This document shows, piece by piece, positions 6,599 to 8,214 of a DNA stretch of 8,214 bases. The stretch covers positions 1-8,214 of the forward strand of contig CALGGN010000308.1 of the NCBI GenBank assembly GCA_937915915.1, read 5' to 3'. The first letter of the stretch is position 1; every line of letters begins with the position of its first letter. The translations under genes and the position numbers were made by a program. The DNA is from an uncultured Selenomonas sp. GTDB lineage: Bacteria > Bacillota > Negativicutes > Selenomonadales > Selenomonadaceae. The notes beneath the pieces are model-generated. The model did no database searches, was not told where the DNA came from, and saw nothing but the letters and a program-made list of their open reading frames with translations.

Positions 6599-6798
6599 TT
6601 TGCATCCACCGCCTTGTCCATGAATATTGCATAGTCCGGGCAGCGCAGCTCGCACTGTCCGCAGGCGATGCATGCCTCCGCGTTCACGATTTTGACCTTG
6701 CCCAGTTCATCAAGAGCGAGCACCTGTTTGGGGCAGAACGCGACGCAGATCCCGCAGCCCTTGCACCGTGCCAGCTTGACGGTGATATTCGACTTCAT
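6595..6798 (-). CDS. korD: 2-oxoacid:ferredoxin oxidoreductase delta subunit, 2x[4Fe-4S] ferredoxin (KorD)
   Basis: 67 residues. It is the ferredoxin-like subunit that carries electrons from the KorB cluster to external ferredoxin. Two classic CxxCxxCxxxCP motifs are complete: Cys12, 15, 18, 22 (CKGCGICVAFCP) and Cys43, 46, 49, 53 (CIACGQCELRCP). The start at 6798 is preferred because AGGAGG lies 7 nt upstream. A longer frame starting at 6849 would add 17 residues without a ribosome binding site and would lie over the leader. It is the first gene of korD-korA-korB-korC and overlaps korA by 4 nt. Confidence 0.93.
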   Translation of the reverse strand: MKSNITVKLARCKGCGICVAFCPKQVLALDELGKVKIVNAEACIACGQCELRCPDYAIFMDKAVDAK

Positions 6799-6855
6799 GC
6801 CAAACCCTCCTGACATGCAGAATGTAGAACAAATTCCGCATGGTTTCATTTCTTA

Positions 6856-6873
6856 TATAACATGAATGTTATA
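6856..6873. promoter_or_regulatory. 18-bp perfect palindrome upstream of korD, candidate operator
   Basis: TATAACAT (6856-6863) and ATGTTATA (6866-6873) are exact inverted arms separated by GA. The site lies 57 bases before the korD start. The centre spacing suits a dimeric helix-turn-helix regulator. It does not match the Rex or FNR consensus as I know them, so the regulator is unknown. In A/T-rich DNA such palindromes can occur by chance. Confidence 0.45.
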
Positions 6874-6903
6874 GAAAATATACTTCATTAAGCATACTTT
6901 CAC

Positions 6904-6912
6904 ATCATAGCA
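6904..6912 (-). promoter_or_regulatory. possible extended -10 promoter of korDABC
   Basis: On the minus strand TGCTATGAT (6912 to 6904) is an extended -10 (TGn then 5 of 6 TATAAT). No clear -35 lies 16-18 nt further upstream. Transcription would start near 6897, about 100 nt before korD, placing the 18-bp palindrome in the early transcribed region. The rest of the gap 6799-6962 shows nothing else beyond the korD ribosome binding site. Confidence 0.3.
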
Positions 6913-6962
6913 GAAAAGCAGGAAAAAATCTACTGTTTTGAGAAGTATACAATTGCGAAAAG

Positions 6963-7934
6963 ATGGATATATGTTACAGCACGGCAAGCTCCAGCACGGC
7001 GATGTATGGCGCGAGCCTTGCTGTTGCGGCCCGTGTGTATCAGGCATATAACACGACCTATGCGGCGGCTCTGAAGAAGGACGCGGAGCGGGTCTGGAAG
7101 TTCCTCTCCAAGACGCCCGATCCGTTCTACCGCGTGGACGAGGGACAGGAGAGCGGTTCCGGCCCTTACAACAAGGACAAGGATGCAGAGGAGCGTATCT
7201 GGCTGGCTGCGGAGATGTTCAAGACCACGGGCGACAAGAAGTATGAGGACTATTTGAAGAAGAATGCGGCTCTTTTGACGACGAAGCCCAGTTTCTTCAC
7301 TTGGGACAACACTCTTGCTCTGGGGCAGTATGCCTACGCCACCAGCGAGAATGCGGATCCCGCATTGAAAGAAAAGACGCAGAATGCGTTCCTTGCCTAT
7401 GCGGATGATGTGGTGAGAAAAATCAACGGGGACGGCTATCGCTGCGCCCTGGCGAAGGAAGAGTATACTTGGGCATCCACGAAAAATGCCCTGATTATGG
7501 GCGATATGCTCCTCATGGCGAACAGGATTTCCGCGAAGCAGGAGTATGTAGAGGGCGCTCTGGACCAAATCCACTATCTCTTTGGGCGCAATGCGCTGAA
7601 CAAGAGCTTTATGACGGGGGTGGGCGCGAATCCGCCGGTGCATCCCCACAACCGCATCCATGAGAGCACGGGAGCCTATGTGCCCGGTCTTGTGGTGGGC
7701 GGACCGAATTTCGTCAGCGGCGGCGACCCGGACCAGACGAAATATCTGGCAAGCAGCAACGTGGCGCCGGCCAAAGCATATCTCGATGTGCTGATGTCGT
7801 GGTCCACGAATGAGTACGCCATCGACTACACAGCTTCGGCAGCCTACGCGCTCGCATGGTTCACCAAGGCGGATCCGGGCATGACGGCAGACCGGCTGAA
7901 ACTGGCGCGGGAATTCCCGCCCGTTTCCCAATAA
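6963..7934 (+). CDS. glycoside hydrolase family 9 (endoglucanase), C-terminal part only, 5'-truncated
   Basis: 323 codons from the first ATG. GH9 enzymes hydrolyse beta-1,4-glucans such as cellulose by inversion on an (alpha/alpha)6 barrel. Recognisable pieces are the STASSSTAMYGASLAVAARV helix (6-24), YEDYLKK, YLFGRNALNKSFMTGVG (205-221), NPPVHPHNR with His229 and Arg231 where the family's conserved H-x-R lies, and NEYAIDYTAS (283-292) with Glu284 as the expected proton donor. The DxxD catalytic aspartates, any Ig-like domain and a secretion signal are absent: homology begins at about residue 6, an in-frame stop lies at 6939-6941, and the ATG has no ribosome binding site. The fragment should be inactive and is either a pseudogene or the product of a misjoined contig near 6940-6975. 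The C-terminus ends normally with TAA and no dockerin or binding module. Confidence 0.85.
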   Translation: MDICYSTASSSTAMYGASLAVAARVYQAYNTTYAAALKKDAERVWKFLSKTPDPFYRVDEGQESGSGPYNKDKDAEERIWLAAEMFKTTGDKKYEDYLKKNAALLTTKPSFFTWDNTLALGQYAYATSENADPALKEKTQNAFLAYADDVVRKINGDGYRCALAKEEYTWASTKNALIMGDMLLMANRISAKQEYVEGALDQIHYLFGRNALNKSFMTGVGANPPVHPHNRIHESTGAYVPGLVVGGPNFVSGGDPDQTKYLASSNVAPAKAYLDVLMSWSTNEYAIDYTASAAYALAWFTKADPGMTADRLKLAREFPPVSQ

Positions 7935-7956
7935 CGCGTTTCCCCCATTTATGTAT

Positions 7957-8056
7957 ATTTCTCCTAGTCAAACAAGTGTCATTCTCCGCGCGCATTTTCC
8001 CATTTTTTGCGCATCTTTCGAGAGCGGGGCGTGGCACTTGTTTGGCTAGGAGAAAT
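7957..8056. repeat. 100-bp element bounded by 25-bp inverted arms, downstream of the GH9 fragment
   Basis: Bases 7957-7981 and 8032-8056 are inverted copies matching at 23 of 25 positions. On the plus strand both mismatches become G-U wobble pairs in RNA, so a plus-strand transcript could form a continuous 25-bp stem. The 50-base interior includes a smaller pair (GCGCA and TGCGC). A-rich rather than T-rich DNA follows, so it is a poor intrinsic terminator. It could serve as mRNA 3' end protection for the GH9 transcript, or be a MITE-like element, but no flanking target duplication is visible. Confidence 0.6.
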
Positions 8057-8089
8057 TAAAAAAAATAATACATAGTTTGTATATATGTA

Positions 8090-8118
8090 TTGACAGTTTT
8101 TATAGAATCGCATATAAT
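8090..8118 (+). promoter_or_regulatory. perfect-consensus sigma-70 promoter pointing off the contig
   Basis: TTGACA (8090-8095), a 17-nt spacer and TATAAT (8113-8118) match the consensus at all twelve positions. Transcription would start near 8125 and run rightward. Only about 58 genomic bases follow before adapter sequence, with no start codon preceded by a ribosome binding site, so the driven gene is not in the window. Consensus-strength promoters often drive stable RNA or highly expressed genes. Confidence 0.8.
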
Positions 8119-8183
8119 ACTGTCTGGATGAAATCACAAATATATCAGTTCTTTCGCCGACGGCCCCTTGGGTCGCAATCAAG

Positions 8184-8214
8184 AGATCGGAAGAGCACAC
8201 GTCTGAACTCCAGT
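8184..8214 (+). other. Illumina TruSeq adapter contamination
   Basis: The final 31 bases begin AGATCGGAAGAGC and continue exactly as the Illumina TruSeq read-1 3' adapter to the end of the window. This is not genomic DNA. Read on the minus strand it produces the well-known false protein start CSSDL. Genomic sequence ends at or just before 8183. Confidence 0.98.

Noticed and set aside
5465..6634. 389-codon plus-strand open frame opposite korA
   Set aside because: It is the antisense shadow of korA. Length alone is not evidence here because the GC-rich codon use keeps the opposite strand open.
6595..6849. longer 84-residue KorD start
   Set aside because: No ribosome binding site precedes 6849, while the ATG at 6798 has an ideal AGGAGG.
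6930..7931. 333-codon minus-strand open frame opposite the GH9 fragment
   Set aside because: The plus strand shows unmistakable GH9 motifs; the minus frame has none.
7957..8056. insertion sequence ends
   Set aside because: There is no transposase and no flanking target duplication, and only 50 bases lie between the arms; kept only as a repeat.
7979..8200. 73-codon minus-strand frame starting MCSSDL
   Set aside because: Its first residues are translated Illumina adapter, and the rest lies over the inverted-arm element and the promoter.
1..8214. a new defence, toxin-antitoxin or biosynthetic system
   Set aside because: All confident genes are known transport, energy-metabolism or cell-wall families plus one small orphan; nothing supports a coordinated unknown system.

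Overview
The window looks like a short-read contig from an anaerobic, moderately GC-rich Firmicute, most likely of the Negativicutes (Selenomonas-like). The grounds are strong AGGAGG-type ribosome binding sites, a ferredoxin-linked 2-oxoacid oxidoreductase operon in korDABC order, a metNIQ operon with a lipoprotein binding protein, and a GH9 cellulase remnant, which would suit a gut or rumen setting. The taxonomy is inferred from protein resemblance only; no rRNA is present.

Layout from left to right. Positions 1-512 (minus) hold the N-terminal part of a membrane-anchored VanW/YoaR-like protein cut by the contig edge, with a good sigma-70 promoter upstream. The last 22 bases at that edge are an exact inverted copy of 91-112, which looks like a fold-back artefact. 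Positions 698-3283 (minus) hold a methionine/D-methionine ABC importer, metN-metI-metQ, with a promoter before metN, a 44-nt metN/metI overlap, a hairpin between metI and metQ, and a terminator-like hairpin after metQ. Positions 3384-3705 are non-coding and repeat-rich: two full and one partial copy of a 70-bp unit containing nested palindromes, then further hairpins. A 104-residue protein of unknown function follows (3706-4020, plus), and a strong two-way terminator separates it from the convergent kor operon.

Positions 4096-6798 (minus) hold korD-korA-korB-korC, a complete four-subunit 2-oxoacid:ferredoxin oxidoreductase whose genes overlap by 4, 1 and 4 nt. It probably exchanges 2-oxoglutarate and succinyl-CoA using ferredoxin electrons. 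An 18-bp perfect palindrome lies in its leader. Positions 6963-7934 (plus) hold the C-terminal two-thirds or so of a family 9 glycoside hydrolase with no start region, no signal peptide and no DxxD catalytic aspartates; it is a decayed gene or an assembly junction. Beyond it are a 100-bp element bounded by 25-bp inverted arms and a perfect-consensus promoter pointing off the contig. The final 31 bases are Illumina TruSeq adapter.

The met and kor operons are ordinary metabolic genes. I found no convincing new defence, mobile or regulatory system. The most useful observations concern contig integrity (both ends and the GH9 junction), the repeat family and the candidate operator.
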